DNA from: Scleromitrula shiraiana
Taxonomy: Eukaryota > Ascomycota > Leotiomycetes > Helotiales > Sclerotiniaceae
Direction: 5' to 3'
Length of the DNA: 64,000 nucleotides
Assembly (NCBI GenBank): GCA_028455995.1
Contig: JABELC010000014.1
Coordinates: 868,001 to 932,000, forward strand
Position numbers and translations under genes: made by a program. The notes under the pieces were generated by a model. The model had not been told where the DNA came from. It did no database searches and saw only the letters and a list, made by a program, of their open reading frames with translations. Numbering within the stretch: the first letter of the stretch is position 1; the number at the start of each line of letters is the position of its first letter. Shown one piece after another: positions 14,860-26,292 of the stretch.

Positions 14860-15025
14860 TATAAAAAATCAAATATAAAGAAAAGCATTATAGATTAATA
14901 TATCATTATATTATTAATTGATTAACTAAAGTCTTGATCCCATAAAGAGATATATATCAACCATCGATTATATAATTATACTAGTCCCAATGTGGAGTGA
15001 TCTTTATCCGGCAACCATTCTAACA
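14860..15025 (-). repeat. 5' LTR of the copia element
   Basis: 166 bp. It preserves GATCTTTATCCGGCAACCAT and the TAACA end, followed by the duplicated target ATAAT. On the minus strand it opens TGTTAGAATGG. Confidence 0.85.
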
Positions 15026-18000
15026 ATAATTAATATTTCTATTATTAATATTAATATTTTATTTTTATTAAATTTTATAAATATAGATTATATTTAAATT
15101 TTATTTAATAATATTAAAAATAAATTTTAAAATATTAATAATAAAATATAAAAAATTATTAAATATTATAAATATATGTTTATTAATTAATTAATTTTTT
15201 TTTAAAAATTTTAATAATTTATTATAGAATTATTAAATATAGATATAGAATATTATTTATTTAAAATTAAATTATATTATATTTATAAATAAATAAGATA
15301 TTTTTTTATTAAAAAACTATATAATTTATTTAATTATATTGATTATAAAAATAAATTTAATTATAAATAATTAAAATAATTTATAAAATATTATAAGGAA
15401 TATCAATTTTATATTAATAAATCTAAAAGATTCAAATTTAAATTTTATAATAATATAAAATTTAATTTTATTATTATAATTAATATATATTAATAATAAT
15501 TTTATTTTTTATATTATTAATAAAGTAATTTGATTTAATATTATATATTTTATTAAAGATTTATTAATAATAATAATATAAAATATATTTTATTTTATAT
15601 AAATTAATATTTATAATAGTTTTTTTGAATTAATTATTTATAATTAAAGAATTTATTTTATAAAAAAAGATTTTATTGATAATGTTTATATAATTATAAT
15701 TAAAATTAAATATATATTTATCAAAATTTATTATTTTATTAAAATGATTAAATATTATTATAAAGTAATTTGATGAGTATATATAATCATTATTAAAGAA
15801 TTTAAAGATATTAAAAAAATTAATAAGGATATAAAATTATAAATGATTATTAAAATTATTAATAATATTATTAGTTTAAATGGTTTTATCTTTATTTTAT
15901 TAATATTTGATATATTTTTTTATTTAATATTTTTCGATTTTTTTATTTTATTTATTTTATAATATACTATTATAATTAATAAAGCAATAGATAAAATAGA
16001 AAAAAAATATATTAAATAAATAATAATAAATATTTTATATTAATATAATAGATTATTTATATTTTATTTGTATAATTTTGAATTTAGATTTTTAGTTTTT
16101 ATTTATTAAAAAAAAAGTATTTAAGATAAATTATATGAATTTATCAAAATAAAAGATTAAATATATATAATTAAGATAAATAATTTTAATAAAGAATTTA
16201 AAAGTATTTTAATAAAATTATATAAAAAAAAGCTTGAAATATTTAATAAATTATTTGATGATATAATTGATTTTTTATTAATAAAAAATTTTATTTTAAA
16301 TTTAATTAATAATAAAAACTTTAATAATTCAAAAACATTTTAATTAAGAAAAAGCATTTATATATTAGATAAAAAATCTATTTTTAATTTAATTTCTATT
16401 TTAATTTTATATTTAAAATTAATGATTAAAATTCTTTATTAAAAATAAATTCTAAAATATAATTAAATATATTTTAATAATGATAATAATAATAATTATA
16501 TTATTAAAAATATTTTTAATATATATATTATTATAGATTTTTTATTAATTATAAATTAATTTTGTTTATTTTATAAAAAGAAAATAAATAATTTATTAGA
16601 GAAAGATATATTTGAAATTATTAAAAAAAACGATATATTAAAAGGTATCCGAATTTTTTGCAATAAATTTGTTGATTTTATTAAAAATAAAAGTATATTA
16701 AAAGTATTTAAGAAATCTAGATTAATAGTTTAAAATTATAATAATAAAAATAAGGAAATAGTTTTAATAAAATTTTTTATTATTTAATAAATTAATTATA
16801 AAATTATATTTTATTTTATAATTTTATAAAATATATATTAATATATTTAATTATATTTTTATAATATATTATAAATATATATTTAATTAAGAATATTTTT
16901 AATTTATATATTTTATATTAAATCTTTATTAAAAATAGATTTTGAATTAAATATAATTTTTAAAATTATATATTTGTTTTATAATATTATAAAATTAAAA
17001 AATTATTGATATTTTATATATTATAATTATTATATAAAAGCTTTTAAAATAATTTTTTTTTATTTAATAATTATTTATTTTATATTAATAAAGATAAAAA
17101 ATTAGATATAATTAAATTATAGATAAATAATATTTTTATTTTTATTAATAAAAAATTTATAGATAAAAAAAAAGTATAAATCAAAAAAAAAGATTATTTT
17201 TTAAAAATATAAAAATAATTGATAATTAATATTTTTTTTGAATTTAATAATATTTTAATTTATATTGATAAAAACAATATAATTTTATTTATTTAAAAAT
17301 AATAATATAATAAATTTTATTTTGTAAATTATTTCTTTATTAATTTTAAATTATATAGAAAAATTAAAAAAAATGTTTTTTTAAAAGAATAATATATTAT
17401 TTAATAAATTTGTAATATATATATTATAAACATTTGTTAATTAAAAATATTATTTGATTTATTATATATAATTTAAGTTATTAATTTAATTAAAAATAAT
17501 ATAAACATTTTTAATAAATATATTTAATAATAAATTAATAATTTTAATTATGACTTTATATTTATTTTTTTAAAATAGAATTATTATAAATAATTTGTTT
17601 TATCGATATAAGTTTTATAAATAATGTTAATTTTTTTTTTTAAATTGGTTTTATTATAATATTTATTAATAAAAATAATAATATGAATATTATTTATTAA
17701 TTTTTTATCAAATATAAATAAATTATATAAAATGTTTTTGTTTTAAAACTATATAAAATAAAATATAGATTCGATATTATTATTATAATCAAGTTTAATA
17801 TTGATGAAATTATGAATTAATTAATTAATAAGAAAATTATGATTAATGTTATATTTTTTATAATTTATATTGATTGAAAATCTTTTTATAAATATTTAAT
17901 CAAATTTAATATTTTTTAAAAAAAATGTTTAATAATCGATTTAGTTTTTATTTATTAATTATATAAATATAAAAAAATTATAAAAATTAAATAGATTATT

Positions 18001-18572
18001 AGTAATATGAATTTTATTAATATAATAACAAAATCAAAGTTTTATATTATTTTTAAAAATTTTATCGATATTAATAAAGTTAAAATCAATATAAAGAAAT
18101 AAATTGAATATGAATAAATCATTTTATTTGTTTAGTAAAATAAATCATAATCATTTAATTCGATATTTATTATAAGTTAGTTTATATAGTATATTAGTAT
18201 ATTATAATAAAAAGAATACGATAAAAAAAATATAATAAAAAAGATATAATAATATAAAGAATTAATATGGAAGATATAAGGCATAAAGAATTAATATAAA
18301 AAAGATATAGAGGATAATAATATATATAAATGATATTTATTAAAATTATTGGGATATTATTATTCTGATTTGAAAATAATTTTTTTAAAAATAATGTTTA
18401 TTAAAATAATAGTAATTATGATTTTATATATATTTTTTTTAAATATTTTTTTTTATTATATTATTTATATATATTTTAATCTTTTAATTTATTTTATAAA
18501 AAAACAAAAAAGAATAATATTATAATATATAATAAATTTAATTTAACTTTTTTTTTTAAAAAATAATGCTAA

Positions 18573-18732
18573 TATTAAAATATAAATTATAAGATAATAT
18601 ATAACAAATACACGATTATAATTATATATATATACAATTTGATAATTTATACCATAGATAAATCAATAACAAAAATATATAATATAAACTACAATATCAT
18701 AAATCGTATGATTTAATCAAAGTAAAACCACA
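18573..18732. repeat. Right LTR of outer LTR element
   Basis: Direct copy of 6676-6835, ending ACCACA and followed by ATTTA, the same five bases that precede the left LTR. Confidence 0.75.
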
Positions 18733-19273
18733 ATTTAAATCAAAATTATATTAAATAATATTTTAATATAGTAATTATGAGGATATAAATTATTATATAT
18801 AAAAATTTGAAGTGATTTTAATGATTTTTAAAAATCGAAGTTATGATGGTACTTAATGCTTGTAAACACTATATATACTCTTTTTAACTTTATTATATTA
18901 TATTTTTTATATATTTTTAATATATATAATATTTATATCAAATAAAAGTTTGTTTTTTATATATTTATATATATCTTTATTATTTCTTAATATGATAATT
19001 TACTTAATTTAAATCAAATTAAAATTATAGTATTTTTGTATGATTTTTACTTTATATTTAATTAAATATTATAAATTTTAAAATCATTATTTGATCTTTA
19101 AATTTTAATAATAAATATTTTAATATAAAAATAATCTATATTTAATATTTTAAGTAATTCTATAAATAATTGATCGATTTATTTATATTGGCGCAAGAGG
19201 TGTTTTATATAAAATTATCGATTTTGAGGGTTTTTCGGTAATTTGCGCGTGCTTCAATTTTAATTTAATCGAG

Positions 19274-19595
19274 TAATAAATAATAATAAATAATAATAAA
19301 TAATAATAAATAATAATAAATAATAATAAATAATAATAAATAATAATAAATAATAATAAATAATAATAAATAATAATAAATAATAATAAATAATAATAAA
19401 TAATAATAAATAATAATAAATAATAATAAATAATAATAAATAATAATAAATAATAATAAATAATAATAAATAATAATAAATAATAATAAATAATAATAAA
19501 TAATAATAAATAATAATAAATAATAATAAATAATAATAAATAATAATAAATAATAATAATAATAATAATAATAAATAATAATAAATATATATACT
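19274..19595. repeat. Decameric satellite TAATAATAAA, 27 perfect copies
   Basis: Positions 19281-19550 are 27 exact copies of the 10-mer TAATAATAAA, bordered by partial and variant units (TAATAATAATAATAA) up to about 19590. The array starts at the TA that borders the right end of the island and runs into the right copy of the flanking direct repeat. Confidence 0.95.
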
Positions 19596-20035
19596 ACTAG
19601 TAGTAGTATAATTAATTAATTTATATATACTATATAATCAACTTGAGCTTATATACTAATATACTAATATATTCAAGTTCAAGTTACTTTGATTTAATAT
19701 TCGAGTCCGAGTCATACTAGTATTTTAATTCTTATACTACTATTTTCAAATTGTGTTTCTAATTTTTAAGTTTCAAATTTGATTATAATTTTAACTTTAA
19801 TTTAAATTAATTTAAATCTTTATTTTAATCTTTATTTTTATTTTTAGCTTAAATTAATTTTTATCTCTATCTTTATCTTTATTTTTATCTTTATCTTTAT
19901 CTTTATCTCTATCTTTATCTTTATCTTTATTTTTATCTTTATCTTTATCTTTATTCTATTCTATTCTTTTTTATAAAGATAATTGAATATCGTTATTAAA
20001 TACCGCTATTAGACACTGCCACTAGACACTGCCAC
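19570..20035 (+). repeat. Right copy of the direct repeat flanking the island
   Basis: Counterpart of 5880-6235. Its pyrimidine tract reads mostly TTTATC where the left copy has ATCTCC/ATCTTC, and TTTGATTATAATTTTA stands where the left has TTTGATCACAATTTTA, so it has taken many more C-to-T changes. It ends ACTGCCACTAGATAAATC; identity with the left copy stops at GCCACTA, exactly at the left border of the island. Confidence 0.7.
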
Positions 20036-20497
20036 TAGATAAATCAATAAAATAATAAAATAATAAATAAAATAATAATAAAGTAACTGAATAATTAATT
20101 AACTTGAAAGGAGCGTTGATTTGATTTGATTTCAAGTTGATTTGATTTATTTGATTTTATTTTATTACTCGGGCAGTGCCAGAGTACAGTACAGTACAGT
20201 ACAGTACAGTACACAGTGTGGGTATCATATTCGTTTTTATTTTTATTTTCATTTTCATTTTTATCATCAATGAGTCAATGAGTCAATTAATCAATTAATC
20301 ATTGCGCCCTCGTCATTCAAGTTCTCCCCGCCAATTTCTCCTTCCACCATATACTGGCAAATTCAAATTCAAATTCATTTCATTTCAATTCAATTTAACC
20401 TCCTTCCCGCTTCCCGCTTCCCCCCTATCAATCATCTAATAACCTCCCCCTCCCCCTCCCCCCATCTCCCCTCCCTAACCCCCTTTCCCCCCATCAA
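20036..20497. other. Spacer with ACAGT pentamers and C-rich tracts
   Basis: No gene. It contains an ACAGT pentamer tract at about 20183-20211, ATTTTTATTTTC-type pyrimidine tracts, and C-rich repeats (CCCGCTTCCCG, ATCATCTAATAACCTCCCCCTCC occurring twice in variant form near 20430 and 20495) that lead into the 3' end of the APC/C activator gene. Confidence 0.7.
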
Positions 20498-23230
20498 TCA
20501 TCTAATAACCTCCCCCTCCCTCTCAATCCCCTCCAACCCCTCCAATATCTCACTACCCCCCAACACCCCCTCCCCAAGCCCCCCCGTACTCTTAACCCCA
20601 CACGTCCAGACCTCGTGGAACTTTACGCTCTCGTCGCTACTAGCTACCACTATACATCCTTCTTTTGCTGTTCTACTAAGAGCTTTTCCACCTTCTCGAC
20701 CTATTGTTATCGGACGTCGTCTACTGGTGCTGGTACCGGTACTATGTATGCCAGTTGTGGCACCATCTCTGGTATTGTTAATCTCGTGGCTTGTGCTTGC
20801 GCTTGTCCTGGTTTGCCCATGCGTCTCATCACCTCTTCCATAACTCGCAGTCTCGCCGGCTCTCTCGCCTCCACTCTCACAATCGTTTGGACCCCCCGGA
20901 TACGCAATCGCAAATAGCGCTCTATGCTCCCCCTCCCACGGCACCGCGGCAACCTGTCTACAATCCGGCCAACTAAAAACCGCAATCCTATACGGATGTT
21001 CCGGTTGCGCGTACCCAAACGTTGCGACGATTTCCCTCCGCGTCGTACTCCAGATTAGACTTGTTACTTGCGCTGCTACGCTAATGGTCGCGAGACAGGC
21101 GCCGGAGGAGGTGTGGTAGAAGTGTATGCATTTATCATTACTACCACCTCCAGTCGCTATGAGGCCGTCGCGCCACGGACAGAATGCAATAGCCTTAACC
21201 GCAGCGCCATGAACCCAGCGATGTTTTTCCGCGCCGGGGAGAACCTCCTTAATGGGTGTTTGGGGCGCAATGCTATGGATTCTGCGCATGCCGGATGTTG
21301 CGCGAAAGACCTCTTCGGCTGTGATACCCTGGTCTCTAGCGGGACGGGTAATCTCGTTTGTGCGGAACAGGAGACAGAGATTATCGTTTCCGCCGGTTGC
21401 GAAGAGGGAGCCGTCGGGTGAGAAAGAGAGACCGCAGATTTGTTGCGTGTGTATTGAGATTCTGGCGAGGAGCGTCATGGAGCCGGACCAGCCGTCGCGG
21501 GTGACTTCCCAGACGTCGGGCCATTCCACGGCGTAGTAGTAGACGTTTCCTTGTTCGTCGCCGACGAGGAGATCTTCGGTTTTGACGGAGAGACCGGGAG
21601 AGAGTGGGTTTTGGGAGGGCCGCATTGTTATGGATGGTTTCCATGTGACGCAGGCGATGGGACATGGTTGTTGGATTTCGAATCGGGGGAGGAGACTATC
21701 GTATAGTGATAATAGACTAAGAGAACCATCGGATCGACCAAATGCTAAGATGGATTTTGCCCCTTGGGTGGATGAAAATGCGAGTGAGGTTAACCAGGAT
21801 CCGTTTGGTGTACCGCTGTGAAGTAAATGAACACCGGCTAATTCTGACCATGCATAAAGTAATGAACCTAGACCAACTGCTAAGGTATGACTTGTTCCAG
21901 AATATGCAAGTACTGAACAGTAAAAGTCATCTCGTAAATTTGGCGCATCAAGAACTGTGTATGAAATTAGCAGGGAAATGGTAGTAAAGTAGATGGAAAA
22001 CTTATTTGAATGGAGCAACAGGAAGTGTACGTGTTTCCTGGGATAAATGATGTTCTATAATTTTGTCATTATAATATTCTCCGAGAAATTCATCATACTA
22101 ACTATGATCCGGTCCACCACCCAAAACCCATTCCGACCCATTCCAAGAGGTTTTCAATTCCGGTTTAGGACCTTTTCTTTTCGAATCGATTGAAGGTCGT
22201 TCTGGCGATAATTTTGGATCTCTAAACTCGAAAACTCGTTGTACTCGATCAATATCTAACGCATGAGCTAATCGATCTTCATGTTTCTCAAAATCTTCTT
22301 GTGCTTTAGGACGAGAAGCGGAAAATGTTGTGGTATAAAGTGGGGCATTGGTACCACTGCCTAAGAGACCACCACGACCATCTGAAATACCTGCACTAAG
22401 AGGAGCGATACCACCAACAGCCCATACGGTTCCTACACTTACTTGTCTTTCACCACCAGGGGTTGAAGGAGGATTTCTTTGGAAAGTAAGAGCAGTAGCG
22501 CCTGAAATTCAGTCAGTAAATTGAAGAAAATATTAGCAAGGATAGATTGTACCTCTGCCACGATTTCCAGTAAAATTTCTCCTTGTATCAGGACGGAGGG
22601 CAAGAGGAACTGGAGATGTTACTCGTCTACGATGATGGAAAGCATCAAGACTTGCACCACTATGCCTCAATAACTTTTCATAGGTTGATAGAGTAGCAGG
22701 ATCTTTATTGGCTCGAAAACTCTGTGCAGAATCATGAGAGCTTCTAAGAACCGGTAGAAATCGATCTGGGGAACGTAGAGAGCTAGTGGATTTTCTTGGG
22801 GTCGGTTCAAGACTGCTAAGAGATGTTCGAGCCCTCGTGATAGTTGGTCTATGTCTAGTTTTGGGCCGAGGAAGTGTTGAGGAAGAGGTAATTATAGGTT
22901 GAGGATTGTCTGATGTTCCATCAAATCGAAGTTGATTAGATTTTGGATCATTGGAAACACGATCGAGGAGATGTTTGATTCTGATAGAAAGTTTGATGGC
23001 CTTTTCTTTTCCATGTTCGGGTTGATTGGAGTTTTGCTTATGATTAACATCAATGTCTATAAAACTTAGCATTATATACTTGTTAAATAAGACTTGAACT
23101 CTTGAATCTCACCACTGAGAATACTTAGTCTACGTTTTGGTGAGGGACTGCCATAGCCGGAGTCAACGGGTGAACTTGGTATGGTGGCGAATGGCCGTTG
23201 ATTCCATTCATCTCGAGAGAAATAAGACAT
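20498..23230 (-). CDS. Cdc20/Fizzy-type APC/C activator, AMA1-like
   Basis: Four exons (23230-23113, 23056-22553, 22501-22103, 21954-20498) give 825 residues; all junctions are GT-AG and in frame. The N-terminal third has DRFLPVL near residue 137, a C-box-like motif (canonical DRFIP). Exon 4 opens with ILDAPNLRDDFYCSVLAYS, the conserved start of the Cdc20/Cdh1 WD40 propeller, followed by WD repeats such as QICGLSFSPDGSLFATGGND and AVKAIAFCPWRDGLIATGGG. The last two residues are Ile-Arg, the IR tail that docks on APC/C TPR subunits. These activators load substrates onto the anaphase-promoting complex; the YTTTF-to-LDAP arrangement and divergent C-box fit the meiotic AMA1/Mfr1 branch better than Cdc20 or Cdh1, but that subtype is inference. 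An extended Ser/Thr/Gly insertion (about residues 690-770) precedes the last blade. Divergent from BET4. Confidence 0.85.
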
Positions 23231-23927
23231 AACAAATAAGAAGAACGAATGAAAATCGAGGAGGCCGAAGATAAACTGCGAAGGAAAAGCGGCTTATCTA
23301 CACTCTCTCGGGAAAGAAAAGAATGATAGAGGATAAGAATATTGAACCTTACGATGATTCCTGGCAAGAAGACGGGAGAGGTCAAAAGTCCTAGGTCCTA
23401 AATTCCTGGATAGATATCCTACTTTTCTTCTATTTGGGGTTGTTAAAGAAAGTCAACCAATGCATGGAGCACCAGTGAAAGTCCCAAGGAAAAGAAATCG
23501 TATAAGTAAAGAACTATTGAACAATTGATTGATCAATCATGCATTACCATTGATAAATTGTTTGCTGTCGACGGTTAGTAATACTTTCAAAAGAAAGAAA
23601 AGATATTAATATATCCTTCTTGTCGTAATAATAATAAAAGACATATAAGTAGAGGAGAGAGAAAAAAAAGAGGGAACAGGATAATGATTTCAAGGTTGTC
23701 ATGGGAAAGCAAGCAATTGTATCGGAGTTTACATGACAAAGCTCCGACCCACCTGCCATATTTAAATGACTCGCTCTTTCTTTCCTTCAACCTCATCTCA
23801 TGCTCAAGTCAAATCGAACGAGGCTGACGTATCATTTCTCCATTTATACGATTCCAAGGTTCCTGAGAGTATCATTAGCTTCTATACTTTTATCATTGTA
23901 TATCAGCAACGACTCAGCATAAGAAAA
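23231..23927. promoter_or_regulatory. Divergent intergenic region between APC/C activator and BET4
   Basis: 697 bp between two start codons on opposite strands, so it must hold both promoters. No recognisable regulatory motif beyond general A/T and pyrimidine tracts. The short reading frames here (for example 23544-23759) lack coding character. Confidence 0.55.
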
Positions 23928-25322
23928 ATGGCAAGCGTATGGCTCTCATCACCTTTCCATCTTCTTAAGCTGATTAGAATTACAGCATGGTGTGCCAAGA
24001 GTAGCTACGACTGAGCAAAAGTCACTAGCCGCACAACAGAAGGAGAAAAGAGATATAGAAGACTATAAATCATTAGTAGATTTAATTGAGACCAAGGTGT
24101 GTTTATATATTACATCACACAGAACGATTTAACTAAAATTCAAAGAAAGATTGCAGAACGTCAATATACTCTTGAAGTTCTCCAACTTACATCCAAATTA
24201 TTATCGAAAAATCCAGAATATTATACAATATGGAACGTCCGGAGGAAACTGCTAATCGATGGATTATCGTCTTCGAAACATACGCACTCGCAATCGCAGT
24301 CTCAGCATTCTTCATCATCTGCCGCCCATTTGAAAACCCCGACTTCTTTCGTTCCGCCGTCCTCGACTCCATCCGAATCATCCACGGTTTCGAACATGCA
24401 CCAACAGAACCCCGAATCCCAGACTTCTGGGAAGAGTGGTACAATTCTTGATATGATACAGGCGGATTTAGATTTCATATTTCCTTTGATGGTGGGGTGG
24501 CCGAAATGTTACTGGATATGGAATTACAGATTATGGTTATTAAAACAAGCAAATGCTCGATTGGATGCCGCTACAGCGAGAGGATTATGGCAAAGGGAAT
24601 TGGTTTTGGTTGGAAAGATGTTGGCAAGGGATAGTCGGAATTTTCATGGTTGGGGTTATCGACGAACAGTGGTAGCACAATTGGAAAATCCAGAATTGAA
24701 TGGTTCGAGTATGGTCGAGGCGGAATTCGCATATACTACGCAAATGATCAATAGGGAATTAAAGAACTTCTCGGCGTGGCACAATAGAAGTAAACTCATA
24801 CCAAGGTTACTAGATGAAAGGAATTCTACCGATATCGAGAGACGGCAATTTCTGGATTCTGGTATGTTTCAATCTTACACCGAGTGTCATAAACTGTATT
24901 AACATCCCTCAGAATTTGATCTTATAACAACAGCAATGTTAACTGATGCATACCCTTACGATCAATCTGTCTGGTTTTATCATCAATTCCTTATGTCAAC
25001 CCTTACCGAATCTGTTGGTCATGCAACAATAACGCCAAATTTCACACGAGACGATCGCGTCGATTATATCAATCTTCAACTTAACAATTTACGAGATTTT
25101 CTTGAAGGAGGCGAAGACTGCAAATGGGTTTATAATGCTTTACTGGAGTATACTCTAGCTGTTTGTGAAATTGAGGAACGATTACCTGGACATGATGAAG
25201 TCGAGGATTGTAAAATCTGGCTTTCGGAGCTTAGGAAGCTGGATCCTTTGAGAGCTGGGAGGTGGGATGATTTGGAGAATTCTTTGAGGAAGAATCGTAT
25301 ACTTCCTTCCTCGATGGAGTAA
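23928..25322 (+). CDS. BET4: Rab geranylgeranyltransferase (type II) alpha subunit
   Basis: Four exons (23928-23936, 23986-24096, 24150-24861, 24913-25322) give 413 residues. Exon 1 codes only Met-Ala-Ser; exon 2 continues HGVPRVATTEQK, the usual family start. Five protein prenyltransferase alpha repeats are visible: YYTIWNVRRKLL, YWIWNYRLWLLKQ, FHGWGYRRTVV, FSAWHNRSKLI and QSVWFYHQFLM. The enzyme pairs with BET2 and the Rab escort protein to add geranylgeranyl groups to Rab GTPases for vesicle traffic. A Ser/Gln-rich insertion of about 60 residues sits between repeats 1 and 2. Intron 2 is placed with an AAG acceptor, because the nearer CACAG would make a 26-nt intron; the chosen junction gives exactly the same spacing (25 residues from YKS to QLT) as yeast and human proteins, from recalled sequences. 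Confidence 0.88.
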
Positions 25323-26292
25323 TTTGCGCATCCACACTATTTTACAATACGATTTATGAATCTTGTATGGGGGGGGTGGGATTTGGTAGCTCGTAAACTC
25401 TCTTCGACTGGTCGGGCATTTGAAGTTTGGGCTACGCGATAATACATAATCTAAGGTTTTGCATGGAACTTTCATCGGGTTGAGAGAATCTATGTATGAT
25501 TGTAATTTAAAAGGCCGGGGAACTGGGAATAATGAAATCTTTTTCGCGATGTTGTAGAATACTTGGCTGGGTATATAATAGCATAATCAAATATGAAGCT
25601 CTAATGGCTCATCATTTTCTACTTCGTTGAACCATTTAATGTAGATTCTCATGGTGACTTAATGTAGCAGTTTCGGTTCAAATTCTAGGTAAGATATCGT
25701 AGGTCTTAATTCTCTAAAATACAATGCCAGTCCTAAATAACAGTTAAATAATTTTTCAAAGAAAAATATCTCGATTCGCAAACGATGAGGGAGAAGAACG
25801 AATTCGAGATGGAGGTAACGCACGTGATTCTCCATCAAAACTTTCTTCTCGCTAAGCTTAGCGTACACATTAGCGCTCGCACACCACAATTCCATTTTGT
25901 AAATTTTTGGTTTTCGAACTTTTCATTCCTCTCTCGACAACCATTTCGACGACAACGATTCTCCATTAATCAACAGGTTAGTACTGTCGCATACATTTCT
26001 ATCACACCAAAACTACGACGACTTATCGGAAGATCAATTCGAGCCAGAAAATACTTTGTGGAAAAATGAAAGGGCAGAAGGATGGGTGGGGATAGGTGTT
26101 GGGTTGACGATTTTGAATCAATTCGAGAAATTCTTCAATGACCTTCATGTCTATCCTATCAATCTTCGCACATCAATTCGATCCATTCAAGTTTTCATTC
26201 TGGTTGCGCATTCGATTCTCCGATACTTTGTGGCCCCTCAAAAACTTTCAAACATTTTACTAACTCATTCTCATATCCTAGAATCAGCAAAC
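25323..26292 (+). promoter_or_regulatory. Promoter/5' UTR of eS8 with probable UTR intron
   Basis: After the BET4 3' end, which carries a G8 run near 25370, the sequence becomes pyrimidine-rich (CTCTCGACAACC...). A donor AG/GTTAGT at 25977 and a strong branch-acceptor pair TACTAACTCATTCTCATATCCTAG ending at 26281 (broken here for reading: TACTAAC, then a pyrimidine tract, then CCTAG) outline a likely ~305-nt intron in the 5' UTR, 11 bases before the start codon. Such leader introns are common in ribosomal protein genes. Confidence 0.55.

Larger units (their letters stand above)
9600..15025 (-). mobile_element. RIP-degraded Ty1/copia-type retrotransposon (innermost)
   Basis: Two 166-bp direct repeats (9600-9765 and 14860-15025) share AAGTCTTGATCC.ATAAAG, ATCATCGATTATATAATTATA-like and GGCAACCATT blocks. 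The flanks 9595-9599 and 15026-15030 are both ATAAT, a perfect 5-bp target-site duplication. Read on the minus strand the element starts TGTTAGAATGGTTGCCGG, a typical LTR start. A reverse-transcriptase remnant lies on the minus strand near the left end, as expected for the copia order gag-protease-integrase-RT-RNaseH with the 5' LTR on the right. Length 5.4 kb is normal for the family. All frames carry many stops, so it cannot make protein. Confidence 0.88.
6676..18732. mobile_element. Degenerate LTR retrotransposon inserted in the inverted-repeat element
   Basis: Two direct repeats of 160 bp (6676-6835 and 18573-18732) align end to end with mostly C/T and G/A differences. The right copy ends ACCACA, the left ATCATA, and both start TATT, compatible with RIP-altered TG...CA ends. 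The five bases before the left copy (6671-6675) and after the right copy (18733-18737) are both ATTTA, a target-site duplication. Subtracting the inner copia insertion leaves about 6.6 kb. I could not read protein motifs in its internal parts (6836-9594, 15031-18572), so orientation and gypsy/copia class stay open. All reading frames inside are broken or A/T-driven. Confidence 0.75.
6236..19273. mobile_element. Outermost element: long inverted repeats, TA-flanked, with nested retroelements
   Basis: The left end starts CTCGGTTAAATTAAAATTGA; the reverse complement of the right end starts CTCGATTAAATTAAAATTGA. The match continues with transition-type differences for about 350 bp on both sides (6236 to about 6600; about 18900 to 19273), including the block around CACCTCTTACGCCAATAT. 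Both ends are bordered by TA (6234-6235 and 19274-19275), as expected of a TA-duplicating DNA transposon. Without the nested LTR element its own DNA is only about 440 + 536 bp, so it is MITE- or foldback-like with no visible transposase. Base composition is close to pure A/T, consistent with RIP. Superfamily is not assignable from what I can read. Confidence 0.7.

Noticed and set aside
17760..17960. Possible pogo/Fot1-type DDE transposase remnant (F-N-I-D-E ... stop-L-I-N)
   Set aside because: Only five residues resemble the NxDE motif, neighbouring residues and spacing do not fit, and the surrounding DNA lies inside the LTR element.
6240..19270. Possible mitochondrial insertion (NUMT) because of extreme A/T content
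   Set aside because: No mitochondrial gene motifs are seen, while paired LTRs, target-site duplications and a RIP-altered copia RT explain the composition.
20615..21821. Several plus-strand frames opposite the WD40 exon
   Set aside because: They overlap the conserved propeller frame on the minus strand and have no domains of their own.
24097..24122. 26-nt intron in BET4 ending at CACAG
   Set aside because: Too short for spliceosomal removal and gives four extra residues compared with the conserved spacing of the family.
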